Shown piece after piece: positions 6,912-14,270 of a DNA stretch of 24,765 nucleotides (position 1 is the stretch's first letter; each line of letters begins with the position of its first letter). Below the pieces are notes generated by a model. That model saw only the letters and a program-made list of their open reading frames with translations. It ran no database searches and was not told where the DNA came from. The stretch is from a virus. The stretch is taken from positions 1-24,765 of IMG/VR virus record IMGVR_UViG_3300028800_000300; one strand, written 5' to 3'. The translations under genes and the position numbers were made by a program.

Positions 6912-8135
6912 ATGGGTAACTCCCTTCTAACTATCAGTTCGATTACGCGACTGGCGATTCCGCTGTTCGTGAACACGAACGCGTTCATTAAGAACATTGA
7001 ACGCCAGTACGATTCGGACTTCGGCAAGAACGGCGAGAAGATCGGTTCGACGCTTCGTATTCGCCTGCCGAATGACTACACGACCAATTCCGGCCCGGCT
7101 ATTTCGGTTCAGGACACTGCGGAAGTGCAGACCGTCTTGACGATGGCCGATCAGGAAAACATCGCGGTCAGCTTCACGACTGCGGACCTTCTGCTTTCCA
7201 TGGATGATTTCCAGGAACGCATTCTGCTCCCCATGATGAACAACCTGGCCGGCAAAGTGGCCACGAACATCATGAACAACAATGCGGAAGGCATCTGCAA
7301 TATCGCGGCGAACCTCGACGCGAACGGCGGACTTCTGACCCCGAACGACGGCACCTATCTGGATGCGAAGGCCACGATGGCCATCAACTCCACGCCGCCT
7401 TCAATGCAGAAGATCATCAACGATCCGCGCACCGAAGCGCGTGTCGTGACCTCTCTCGCTGGCCTGCTTAATCCTGCGTCGGCTATCTCCGACCAGTATT
7501 ACGAAGGCGTGATGTACAAGGCACTTGGCGCGACCTGGTATTCGGACCAGACCGTCATCAAGCACACGACCGGTACGGCGACTACTGCGTCGGTGTCCGG
7601 CGCCGGCCAGACCGGCCCGTCGCTCACGATCAGTTCTCTCACGGGCACGATGGTTGTGGGTGACATCTTCACCATTTCCGGCGTCAACGCCGTCAACGCG
7701 GTGACGAAGCAGACCACCGGTGAAGTGCGGCAGTTCGTGGTCACCGTACTGGCCGCGAATGGTGCCACGTCGCTCTCCATCTTCCCCTCCATTATCCCCG
7801 GGGTGGTCGATGGCAATGGCGTGTCGCAGCCGGTGCAGTATCAGACCGTCGATGTGTCGCCGGCTGACGGTGCTGTGATTACGCCGTATCTGCCGGCCTC
7901 GACCGTCTACCGGAACAACTTCCGGTATTCGCCGCAGGCCATCACCATGGCGACCGGCGATCTTCCGCTTCCGGCGAACAAGGTTGCGGCTCGGCACAAG
8001 TACGACAACGTGTCGATGCGTATGGCCCGCGACTGGATGGTCGGCACGGACCAGGAGATCACGCGCGTTGACGTTTTGTTCGGAAGCTTGCTGATCCGAC
8101 CTCAGTGGAGTTGTCGCGTCCCTGACAAAATCTGA
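6912..8135 (+). CDS. P22-like major capsid (coat) protein
   Basis: The structural shell protein, 407 residues (P22 gp5 has 430). The N-terminus (MGNSLLTISSITRLAIPLFVNTNAFIKNIERQYDSDF) and the following GEKIGSTLRIRLPNDY are the typical start of P22-coat-family proteins with the HK97 fold. A beta-rich region with many Thr, Gly and Val residues in the middle (about 220-300) likely corresponds to the inserted domain. The C-terminus reads DQEITRVDVLFGSLLIRPQWSCRVP, the conserved end of this family. Ribosome site AGGA lies about 10 nt before the ATG. Strong hairpins lie both upstream and downstream of the gene, consistent with separate control of the most abundant virion protein. Confidence 0.93.
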   Translation: MGNSLLTISSITRLAIPLFVNTNAFIKNIERQYDSDFGKNGEKIGSTLRIRLPNDYTTNSGPAISVQDTAEVQTVLTMADQENIAVSFTTADLLLSMDDFQERILLPMMNNLAGKVATNIMNNNAEGICNIAANLDANGGLLTPNDGTYLDAKATMAINSTPPSMQKIINDPRTEARVVTSLAGLLNPASAISDQYYEGVMYKALGATWYSDQTVIKHTTGTATTASVSGAGQTGPSLTISSLTGTMVVGDIFTISGVNAVNAVTKQTTGEVRQFVVTVLAANGATSLSIFPSIIPGVVDGNGVSQPVQYQTVDVSPADGAVITPYLPASTVYRNNFRYSPQAITMATGDLPLPANKVAARHKYDNVSMRMARDWMVGTDQEITRVDVLFGSLLIRPQWSCRVPDKI

Positions 8136-8142
8136 CCAAACA

Positions 8143-8170
8143 GCCGGGAGGGCAATCCCGCCCTCTCGGC
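8143..8170 (+). terminator. Strong hairpin after the coat gene (partial terminator or mRNA stabiliser)
   Basis: GCCGGGAGGGC (8143-8153), loop AATCCC, GCCCTCTCGGC (8160-8170): an 11-bp stem with one G-U pair, starting 8 nt after the coat stop. No T-run follows, so it is not a classical intrinsic terminator. It could reduce read-through or protect the 3' end of coat mRNA. A second, smaller stem (ACCTT/AAGGT, 8171-8185) contains the likely AAAGG ribosome site of the next gene. Confidence 0.5.
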
Positions 8171-8192
8171 ACCTTCCTGAAAGGTTGCCTAC

Positions 8193-8525
8193 ATGCTTCG
8201 TGATATCCGCGATCATCTGCCGAAGACCGCGCAGACCGATCCGAACAAATTTCCGGCTTATGAGTACCGCCCTTATCCTCGCATGATGAAGGACGAAAAG
8301 GGCAAGCCGCGTTTGGGGCCGTCCGGAAATCCCGTCGTGGTCAATTCGGCTGAAGAGGAGCGCGCCTTCCTCGGAAAGAATGAGGCGCCGCACGCGGCCT
8401 CCGTCGAGATCGATACTGACGAACCGGCAACGCTGCAATCCATCGCTCCGGAGTCGTTGGTTGAAAAGCCACGCCGCGGTCGTCCCCCGAATGCGGCTAA
8501 GCTTCCGGCTGACCTGACCTCCTGA
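8193..8525 (+). CDS. Small head-tail region protein with AT-hook-like tail (110 aa)
   Basis: The N-terminal half is rich in Pro, Lys, Asp and Tyr (FPAYEYRPYPRMMKDEKGKP). Residues 45-85 are acidic, and the C-terminus reads EKPRRGRPPNAAKLPADLTS. PRRGRPP matches the core of an AT-hook, a short minor-groove DNA-binding motif, though it is also common in disordered basic tails. No membrane segment or enzyme motif. The stop overlaps the gp4-like gene start by one base (TGATG). The AAAGG ribosome site lies about 9 nt before the ATG. Similar small genes lie between coat and tail accessory genes in related podoviruses, as I recall. Function unknown. Confidence 0.65.
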   Translation: MLRDIRDHLPKTAQTDPNKFPAYEYRPYPRMMKDEKGKPRLGPSGNPVVVNSAEEERAFLGKNEAPHAASVEIDTDEPATLQSIAPESLVEKPRRGRPPNAAKLPADLTS

Positions 8526-9262
8526 TGACGACCGGCAGCGACATCGTAATTGCGGCGCTCAAGAAATCGGGCGTGACCGGCGTTGGCCGTGTGCCATCTG
8601 CCGATGATGCAAACGATGCGCTGGCCGACCTCAACGACATGCTGGCGCAGTGGAACACACAGCGCTGGATGATATGGCATCTACTCGACTTGGAGTTCGT
8701 CTCGACCGGTCAGCAGACGCCATACACGGTCGGGCCGGGGGGCAACTTCAATGTCTCCCGCCGTCCTGATCGGATCGAGTCGGCATATCTCAGGCAATTT
8801 GTCTCTACTGGTCTCAACGTCGATACGCCAATTGAGATCATCCCGTCCTATGAGGAGTATTCCCGTCTTTCGCTGAAGTCGCTGCAATCCTTCACCCTGT
8901 ATGGGTTTCTGGATTCATCTTGGCCCTTGGGGAAGCTCTCACTCTATCCATGGCCGAATGCCGCGCGCTACGGCGTTCATATCCAGCTCAAGGACGTGCT
9001 GCCGATCATCACATTGGTGACCGATCTGTCATCGATCCCGGATCATTACGTTGCGGCGATGAAGTTTAATTTGGCGCGTCGGCTACGGCAGGCTTACGGC
9101 AAGGGGATGACACCTGACCCGGAATTGAACAATCAGGCGCGCAATTCCCTTGATGTGGTCAAGCAGTCAAATATTCAGGTGCCCGAGCTAACCATGCCAA
9201 GAGGATTAATAACCATGTCGTCTGGGTACAATATTTTTTCTGATCAGTTCGGCAATGGCTAA
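8525..9262 (+). CDS. P22 gp4-like tail accessory / packaged-DNA stabilisation protein
   Basis: The protein has 245 residues and directly follows the coat region as P22 gene 4 does. The N-terminus (SDIVIAALKKSGVTGVGRVPSADDANDALADLNDMLAQWNTQ) has the helix pair with DLNDML-WN typical of the gp4 family, which plugs the portal after packaging and starts tail assembly. The later TDLSSIPDHYVAAMKFNLARRL segment is also a family feature. P22 gp4 is shorter (166 residues); the longer form has an added beta-rich centre. The start overlaps the previous stop by one base. The product would sit between the portal and the gp10-like protein. Confidence 0.85.
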   Translation: MTTGSDIVIAALKKSGVTGVGRVPSADDANDALADLNDMLAQWNTQRWMIWHLLDLEFVSTGQQTPYTVGPGGNFNVSRRPDRIESAYLRQFVSTGLNVDTPIEIIPSYEEYSRLSLKSLQSFTLYGFLDSSWPLGKLSLYPWPNAARYGVHIQLKDVLPIITLVTDLSSIPDHYVAAMKFNLARRLRQAYGKGMTPDPELNNQARNSLDVVKQSNIQVPELTMPRGLITMSSGYNIFSDQFGNG

Positions 9263-9299
9263 CGCTACCTAAGAAACTACCAACCCACAGGAGACTACA

Positions 9300-9701
9300 A
9301 TGTCAGTCGGTACTGCTCCCGCTCAGAATTCACGTCAGGCTCTCCAAGACGGCATTTGGCTCCGTGGCCTCGCCAACGGTCAGAACCGCAGTTATGTGAG
9401 TGGCATTACGGCCCATTCCGGCGGAACGAAGGCGGCGGCCTTCCAGCTTCCTGCCGCTGTATCCTTTATCGAAGTCGATACTGTCGCCGCCGATGCCGAC
9501 AGTGTACTGGCACCTCAAGCCACTAAAGGCTCGTCATTCGCCCTGTTTAACGCGAGTGCTCATACGCTGGATGTTTATGGGCGTGGTACCGATACGATCA
9601 ATCTCGCTGCCACGGCGACTGCATACGCGCTGACGACTGGCCAGACAGCGTTGTTCTTCTGTGCCAAGGACGGCTCTTGGGCGGCTGTTAAGACCGCCTA
9701 A
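9300..9701 (+). CDS. Beta-rich structural protein, module shared with 11283-11723
   Basis: A 133-residue protein, with AGGAG 7 nt before the ATG. The last 80 or so residues are beta-strand-like (SFALFNASAHTLDVYGRGTD, then TINLAATATAYALTTGQTAL, then FFCAKDGSWAAVKTA). They match, position for position in pattern, the C-terminal part of the protein encoded at 11283-11723. No enzyme motif and no signal peptide. Lying between the gp4-like and gp10-like genes, it is probably a virion component such as a decoration or tail-surface protein. The stop overlaps the gp10-like start by one base. Confidence 0.7.
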   Translation: MSVGTAPAQNSRQALQDGIWLRGLANGQNRSYVSGITAHSGGTKAAAFQLPAAVSFIEVDTVAADADSVLAPQATKGSSFALFNASAHTLDVYGRGTDTINLAATATAYALTTGQTALFFCAKDGSWAAVKTA

Positions 9702-11143
9702 TGCTCGTTCCGCTTACTTCGGGAGCCTATCAGGCGCGTTCGATAATTGCGAACGCACAGAGATGCGCGAACCTTTTTCCTGAGCTAAATCCTAAAGAAA
9801 CAAGCCCTCCCGTTCCCGTCACGCACTACCAGCGTCCCGGCAAAAAGCTTCTGTCCATTCCGCCGAAGCTTGGCGCCGGGCGCGGGCTCTATCGCGCAAC
9901 CAATGGCGATCTATACGCCACCATCGATGACACAATCTATTTTGTGAACAGCAATTTTGTCTTCACCGCTGTTGGTAATATAGGACACGGCACATCCATT
10001 GTCTCCATGGCTGATAATGGCCAGGATGTCGGAGATGAGATTTGCGTCGTAGACGGCTCATCCAATGGGTGGGTCATTACGATGTCTACTCACGCCTTCA
10101 ATCCGATTGTTGATGCGACTGGTCTATTCGTTGGATCGAACCGGGTTGATTATCTGCAAAGCTTCTTTCTGTTCAATGCTCCTGGGACGCCTTATTGGTA
10201 CATTTCACTTCCAAACAGCGTCACCTTCAACGCACTGGATGAGGCGTCGAAATCGTCCTACGCCGACAATATCAAGACACTCGGCGTCCGCCAGCGCGAG
10301 GTGTGGCTGATCGGTGAGTTGTCTACCGAGCCATGGTATCTCTCGGGCGCTCCTGATTTTCCATTCGAGGCCATTGCTTCGACCTTCGTTCCTTACGGTT
10401 GCATCGCCACCTATTCGATGATGTCGATTGATGTGTCCCTGTTCTGGCTGGGGCAGGATTTAAAAGGGCAGGGCATCGTCGTTAAATCGGACGGCTATAC
10501 GGCAAAGCGAATTTCTACCCACGCCATTGAACAAGAATTACAGAACTATTCAGACCTGACGGATGCTGTTGCAGGTTCTTATCAGGTTGACGGCCATACC
10601 TTTTATATCCTGTCGTTCCCAACGGCAGACAAGTCATGGGCTTATGACCTCGCCACAGACCAGTGGCATGAGTTGACATGGGCGGACAATGACGGCGTAG
10701 AGCATCGCGACCGGTGCCCATTTTACGCCCACGCCTATGGCAAGGTGATCGGACAAGATTGGGAAACCGGGCTGCTCTACGAGATCGACACCGGGACCTA
10801 CACGGATAATGGCCAACCGATCTATTTCCGGCGTGGTTTTCCGCACGTTCTCAGCGAGATGAACCGACTAACGCATTGGGCGCTCGTTGCCGATATTCAA
10901 TGTGGAACGACCACCGACAATGATGCCGAACCGCTCCTAAACCTGCGATGGAGCGATGATCGCGGTCAGACCTGGGGAGACCCGATCACTCAGACCATGG
11001 GTAAGATCGGTGAGTATCTCATCAGCCCGCAATTTCAGCGTCTCGGCATGGCTAGAGATCGAGTTTATGAGCTGTTCTGGTCCGAGAATGTCAAAACGGC
11101 GTTGAACGGCGTTTATATCGATGTCGAGAAATCAGGCTCATGA
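9701..11143 (+). CDS. P22 gp10-like packaged-DNA stabilisation / tail hub protein
   Basis: With 480 residues it matches P22 gp10 (472) in size and in position after gp4. The start VPLTSGAYQARSIIANAQRCANLFPELNPKE is the conserved opening of this family. The remainder is rich in short beta-strands with Trp, Tyr and Asp, ending in NRLTHWALVADIQCG, DDRGQTWGDPI and RVYELFWSENV, typical of the family's C-terminal beta domain. Gp10 forms a hexameric ring under the gp4 ring and helps close the portal. The ATG overlaps the upstream stop by one base, and the TGA overlaps the next start in ATGA. Confidence 0.88.
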   Translation: MLVPLTSGAYQARSIIANAQRCANLFPELNPKETSPPVPVTHYQRPGKKLLSIPPKLGAGRGLYRATNGDLYATIDDTIYFVNSNFVFTAVGNIGHGTSIVSMADNGQDVGDEICVVDGSSNGWVITMSTHAFNPIVDATGLFVGSNRVDYLQSFFLFNAPGTPYWYISLPNSVTFNALDEASKSSYADNIKTLGVRQREVWLIGELSTEPWYLSGAPDFPFEAIASTFVPYGCIATYSMMSIDVSLFWLGQDLKGQGIVVKSDGYTAKRISTHAIEQELQNYSDLTDAVAGSYQVDGHTFYILSFPTADKSWAYDLATDQWHELTWADNDGVEHRDRCPFYAHAYGKVIGQDWETGLLYEIDTGTYTDNGQPIYFRRGFPHVLSEMNRLTHWALVADIQCGTTTDNDAEPLLNLRWSDDRGQTWGDPITQTMGKIGEYLISPQFQRLGMARDRVYELFWSENVKTALNGVYIDVEKSGS

Positions 11144-11295
11144 CCAAAAAGCTTTATGGATGGGAAGAGAACGGAAAGTTCGTCCTGTCGCTGTTCAAAC
11201 GTATCGGCGGCAAGCCGATTAATGTCTATGACACTCAAGCGAAGGCCATAGAAGAGGCGGCCCGGCGCGGATTGCAGATTGAATGGCTTCTGTAA
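11140..11295 (+). CDS. Small protein (51 aa) between the gp10-like gene and the needle position
   Basis: ATG 11140 overlaps the gp10-like stop in ATGA, and the frame runs to TAA 11293-11295, overlapping the next gene by 13 nt. The product begins MTKKLYGWEENGKFVLSLFK and ends EEAARRGLQIEWLL: a short beta-hairpin-like half followed by an amphipathic helix. No known motif. The four-base overlap on one side and the overlap on the other are strong signs of a real, translationally coupled gene. Function unknown. A small tail-completion or chaperone role is possible. Confidence 0.65.
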   Translation: MTKKLYGWEENGKFVLSLFKRIGGKPINVYDTQAKAIEEAARRGLQIEWLL

Positions 11296-11723
11296 GCACC
11301 AGCCAGCCGCTTGCGATGCCTACGGCGGCTATGCCCGTCGTGGATCAGTCCGGCCTTCCATCGCAGCCCTGGTGGCGGTTCTTTTACGGCCTCTATACGC
11401 GGTCTGCGGCGAGCATTCCATATCTGGTGGCGACTGCGCTCACCGCAGCGGGGACTACGCAGGCTGATGCGCTGGCTCTTTCGTCGGAATGGAATGAAAT
11501 CACGTCCGCTCCGGCCGGTTCAGGGGTTGTTCTGAACGCTTTCGGTAGCGGCTTTGAGTCCACCGTGTTCAATGTTGGTGGGGCGACGCTGAAAGTCTAT
11601 CCCCCTGTGGGCTGCTCGATAGACGCTTTAGCTGCGAACACCGCATATTCGCTCGCAAACGGAAAATCTCAGGTGTTTTATCAACTGTCAGCGACGAAAT
11701 TCAGGTCGCTGCAACTCGGATAA
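11283..11723 (+). CDS. Tail protein at the needle position with repeated beta module
   Basis: A 146-residue protein. Residues 18-40 read PVVDQSGLPSQPWWRFFYGL; a PLVD-G-PSQPWWRFF-like segment recurs in tail-associated small proteins of short-tailed phages, as I recall. Residues about 60-146 form a beta module also found in the protein at 9300-9701 (VVLNAFGSGFESTVFNVGG, then ATLKVYPPVG, then LAANTAYSLANGKSQVFYQL). In P22 the gene after gp10 encodes the tail needle gp26. No long coiled coil like that of gp26 is visible, so this could be a short tail plug or fibre adaptor. Virion role inferred from position. Confidence 0.65.
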   Translation: MASVSTSQPLAMPTAAMPVVDQSGLPSQPWWRFFYGLYTRSAASIPYLVATALTAAGTTQADALALSSEWNEITSAPAGSGVVLNAFGSGFESTVFNVGGATLKVYPPVGCSIDALAANTAYSLANGKSQVFYQLSATKFRSLQLG

Positions 11724-11727
11724 TGCC

Positions 11728-11898
11728 ATGAAGAAAAGCTATAGTGCGAAAGCGGCTGCGAAGGGCAAGGATATCGGGAAAAAGGGCAAGAATTTCGGCA
11801 AGATCGAAAAGAAAGCCTCGAAAGAATATGGCAGCAAGGAAGCCGGCGAGAAAGTAGCCGGGGCCGTGCTGGCGAAGCTCCGAAAGAAGCGCCGCTAG
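11728..11898 (+). CDS. Lys-rich small protein (56 aa)
   Basis: ATG 11728 lies 4 nt after the previous stop, and TAG 11896-11898 lies 4 nt before the hydroxylase-like gene. The product begins MKKSYSAKAAAKGKDIGKKG and ends in AKLRKKRR. About a third of the residues are Lys or Arg, and there is no Cys, Trp or membrane segment. It resembles a small nucleic-acid-binding or histone-like tail. It could be an internal virion peptide that neutralises DNA, or a substrate of the two enzymes encoded next to it. Both ideas are inference. It is genuine by spacing and codon structure, but I do not recognise the family. Confidence 0.6.
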   Translation: MKKSYSAKAAAKGKDIGKKGKNFGKIEKKASKEYGSKEAGEKVAGAVLAKLRKKRR

Positions 11899-11902
11899 AC
11901 CG

Positions 11903-12436
11903 ATGAAGCACTTTTTCAAGGTCGGAGAGGTCAACGTTCAGCCTCTTCTGCACGCCATCCAGCGTCAGCCGGACTTGTGGAATAAGAACTCACTCCGGAC
12001 CAAGTTTCCTGGCACGCCGCATTCAGAGGCAGACGACATTTGGCTGTGGTTCAACTCCGAAAATTCGGACGATCCTGCCAATGATCGCGAGACGGTGCCT
12101 TATCCCGCTTGGGACTTCCTGCCACAAGCAAGGCAGATCGTGTTCGATCTGATGCGGGCTGTAGAAGCGTGCCAACTTGGGCGGGTCATCATTACGAAGC
12201 TTACACCCGGTAAGCAGATTACGCCTCATGTTGATGGCGGCGCACCCGCTCAATTCTACAAGCGCTACCAGATTGCGCTGCAAAGCCTACCCGGAGCCAT
12301 GTTCGCTATCGAGGACGAGAAGGTGAACTTCAAGTCCGGAGAAGTCTGGCTGATCAACAATCGTGCCGAGCACTCTGTTCAGAACAATAGCGCGGATGAT
12401 CGCATTGTGATGATTGTGGACGTAAGGCCGGGATGA
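11903..12436 (+). CDS. Asp/Asn beta-hydroxylase-like 2-oxoglutarate/Fe(II) oxygenase
   Basis: A 177-residue protein. The HxD pair of the iron site is in ITPHVDGG (H109, D111). The second His is in NNRAEHSVQN (H157), and the 2-oxoglutarate-binding Arg is in DDRIVMIVD (R167). This H-x-D...H...R spacing within a double-stranded beta-helix matches the aspartyl/asparaginyl beta-hydroxylase family (PF05118), whose known members hydroxylate Asp or Asn side chains. N-terminal residues 40-70 (EADDIWLWF, ETVPYPAWDFLP) are also typical of phage members. The stop overlaps the GNAT start in ATGA. Cytoplasmic, with no signal peptide. The likely target is a protein or small molecule, and virion-protein modification is attractive given the location. 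The family call is fairly sure; the substrate is unknown. Confidence 0.82.
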   Translation: MKHFFKVGEVNVQPLLHAIQRQPDLWNKNSLRTKFPGTPHSEADDIWLWFNSENSDDPANDRETVPYPAWDFLPQARQIVFDLMRAVEACQLGRVIITKLTPGKQITPHVDGGAPAQFYKRYQIALQSLPGAMFAIEDEKVNFKSGEVWLINNRAEHSVQNNSADDRIVMIVDVRPG

Positions 12437-12891
12437 TTTCAGCTCAGATTGAGAGTTTTGAGCACTGCATTTCCGAGCTTGTCGAGATATTCCCGCAACA
12501 TTGGGCAGAGCTTGCGCTGTTTCGCGGCAAGATGCCGCTTGCTCCTCAGTTCGATGAATACGTGAGACGGGAGCGCGAGGGTCAACTGTTCCTCGCCACT
12601 GTTCGATGGAATAGCAAAATCGTCGGGTACTACACTGCGCAGGTCGCTCCCGGTTTTCATTATCGAACGACGCTCACCGGCACGATGGACATGCTCTATA
12701 TCCTGCCAGAAGTCAGGGATCGCGGTCTTATAGTTCCTTTGATCAGGTGCGTTGAACGTGAATTGAGACGGCGCGGCGTTAAGCTATGGCATTCCGGCTT
12801 TAAGACGCTAAAGCCGAATGGGCTTCATGATCTTTACGCGAAGCTCGGATTTGTCCCCGCAGACACGTACCTTGCAAAGTGGCTCTCATGA
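12433..12891 (+). CDS. GNAT-family N-acetyltransferase
   Basis: A 152-residue protein with GNAT layout. After an N-terminal helical part there is a beta-strand pair (GQLFLATVRWNSKIVGYYTAQV). The acetyl-CoA region follows (MDMLYILPEVRDRGLIVPLI, then RCVERELRRRGVKLWHSGF), where R-D-R-G-L-I is the Q/RxxGxG/A-like pyrophosphate loop in variant form. The C-terminal HDLYAKLGFVPADT closes the fold (Y...K-L-G-F is a GNAT hallmark). It overlaps both neighbours by 4 nt (ATGA). The adjoining hydroxylase-like gene and Lys-rich peptide suggest one functional cassette. Small GNATs of this kind occur near phage structural genes, but their substrates are mostly unknown. Confidence 0.82.
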   Translation: MISAQIESFEHCISELVEIFPQHWAELALFRGKMPLAPQFDEYVRREREGQLFLATVRWNSKIVGYYTAQVAPGFHYRTTLTGTMDMLYILPEVRDRGLIVPLIRCVERELRRRGVKLWHSGFKTLKPNGLHDLYAKLGFVPADTYLAKWLS

Positions 12892-13718
12892 AACCAAACG
12901 TCTTCGATTGGCAAGAGTTTGAGCCGTCCTCGACTTGCCGCATTGCGGTGGCCATTGTCGGTGCTGGTGCACTCGGGGCCGGTGCCTCGATCTATGGCGC
13001 AAATGAAGCGGCCAATGCCCAGGAGAACGCCGCGAATACCGCGACCCAAGCGCAAATGTCGATGTTCAATACGGCGCAGGGCGAACTACAGCCATTCATT
13101 AACGCCGGCTCTGGTGAAATTCCACAACTGCAAAGCTGGCTTGACCCGAACAATGCATCTTCTCCGTTGTCGTCGCTGTTAAAGCTGACGACGCCGGGCG
13201 CGGACATGTCTTCAACGCTTGCGCAGACACCGGGCTATCAGTTCACCCTTCAGCAGGGCGAGAAGGCCACTCAGGACGCGCTTGCTGCGCGGGGTCTTGG
13301 AGGACCAGGCGGGGCTTTGGCCAAGGGGTCCGCTCAATACGCCGAAGGATTGGCCGGGAATACATGGCAGTCCGTCGTTAACGCTCTTCAAAACACTTTC
13401 ACGACTGGCGTTAATCCGATGCAAAATCTGGTCAATACGGGTGCCGGTGCTGCGGGCACTCTGACCGGTGCGGCGACCCAGACCGGTGGTCAAATCGGTT
13501 CCAATATTATCGGTGCCGGTAATGCGGCGGCTGGTGCCAGCGTTGCTGGTGCAAATGCCATTGGTGGTCTCGGCAATTCCGTGTCTAGCGCAGTGCTGTT
13601 GAACAAGCTGCTCGGCGGCGGAAGCACCGGCGGTCTGTATGGAAATGCCGCCGATGCTGGAATCGGCAATGGTGTAGGTACGGGCGGATTTAACTTCATG
13701 GACGCTGCGGCTCCATGA
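12888..13718 (+). CDS. Putative DNA-ejection / internal virion protein (gp7 position)
   Basis: I choose ATG 12888, which overlaps the GNAT stop in ATGA, over GTG 12879. The product has 276 residues. A hydrophobic, Gly/Ala-rich segment (RIAVAIVGAGALGAGASIYGA, about residues 18-38) may insert in the host envelope. It is followed by an Ala/Gln/Asn-rich helix. The segment QTPGYQFTLQQGEKATQDAL, then AARGLGGPGGALAKGSAQYA, is a signature of phage DNA-transfer proteins as I recall them. The rest is Gly/Ala/Asn-rich and low complexity. Position after the tail genes and before two further large helical proteins matches P22 genes 7, 20 and 16, whose products leave the virion and form the DNA conduit. 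Confidence 0.72.
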   Translation: MKPNVFDWQEFEPSSTCRIAVAIVGAGALGAGASIYGANEAANAQENAANTATQAQMSMFNTAQGELQPFINAGSGEIPQLQSWLDPNNASSPLSSLLKLTTPGADMSSTLAQTPGYQFTLQQGEKATQDALAARGLGGPGGALAKGSAQYAEGLAGNTWQSVVNALQNTFTTGVNPMQNLVNTGAGAAGTLTGAATQTGGQIGSNIIGAGNAAAGASVAGANAIGGLGNSVSSAVLLNKLLGGGSTGGLYGNAADAGIGNGVGTGGFNFMDAAAP

Positions 13719-13736
13719 CACGGACAGGTTAGCAGC

Positions 13737-14270
13737 ATGGCCGGAATAATGGATTTGCTGGCCGCCGCTAGAGGCGGACAGGCACCGCAGGGTGTTCCGC
13801 AAGCTGCTCCGCAGCAGGGCCAGCCACAGCAACCCGGAGCAAATCCGCTTGCTGCCTTGATGGCGCAACAGCAGCCACAGCAACCCGCGCCGACGCACGC
13901 ACAGACTGTCGCGGCCATACACAGGTTTGGCGAGATCAAGTCGGCGCTTCAGCCGGTCCTCTCTGATCCGAACTTGGGAAAGTCCAACATTCGTCCGAAG
14001 TTGCTGGATGCAGCGTCCAAACTCCTAGGTGCTAAGGTATTGTCCCTTCCGGAGATTATGAACAAAATAAAGGGATTGCCGGACGATCCAATTCAACAGA
14101 AGAACTTCGTCGAAGGCATCATCGATACGGCAAATAAGGCCGAGGCTGCGGTTCTCCAACATCATCTTAATGCCCCTCCTGAACCGGAGGGCACCGATCC
14201 ATGGTCGCGCGATAACCAGCAACAGCACATTGACGGCTTGATGAAGCATTATGGGGGCCGGAATGGCTGA
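13737..14270 (+). CDS. Putative virion or ejection-associated protein (177 aa)
   Basis: The N-terminal 55 residues are Gln/Pro/Ala-rich and contain a duplicated QPQQP-type block. The following 110 residues are helical (FGEIKSALQPVLSDPNLGKS, KLLDAASKLLGAKVLSLPEI, GIIDTANKAEAAVLQHHLNA). The end is a charged, hydrophilic tail. No enzyme motif. It lies 18 nt after the first ejection-type gene and overlaps the next by 8 nt. Probably an accessory of the ejected-protein group; family not recognised. Confidence 0.65.
   Translation: MAGIMDLLAAARGGQAPQGVPQAAPQQGQPQQPGANPLAALMAQQQPQQPAPTHAQTVAAIHRFGEIKSALQPVLSDPNLGKSNIRPKLLDAASKLLGAKVLSLPEIMNKIKGLPDDPIQQKNFVEGIIDTANKAEAAVLQHHLNAPPEPEGTDPWSRDNQQQHIDGLMKHYGGRNG
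13821..13886 (+). repeat. 15-nt direct repeat within the Gln/Pro-rich segment
   Basis: CAGCCACAGCAACCC occurs at 13821-13835 and again at 13872-13886. The copies are 51 nt (17 codons) apart, so the repeat is in frame and both copies encode a QPQQP-type block. It looks like a small internal duplication in a low-complexity linker. Confidence 0.7.

Noticed and set aside
7401-8438. 345-codon open frame on the minus strand opposite the coat gene
   Set aside because: It is Arg/His-rich with no recognisable domain and lies wholly antisense to a clearly recognised coat gene in GC-rich DNA; an antisense artefact.
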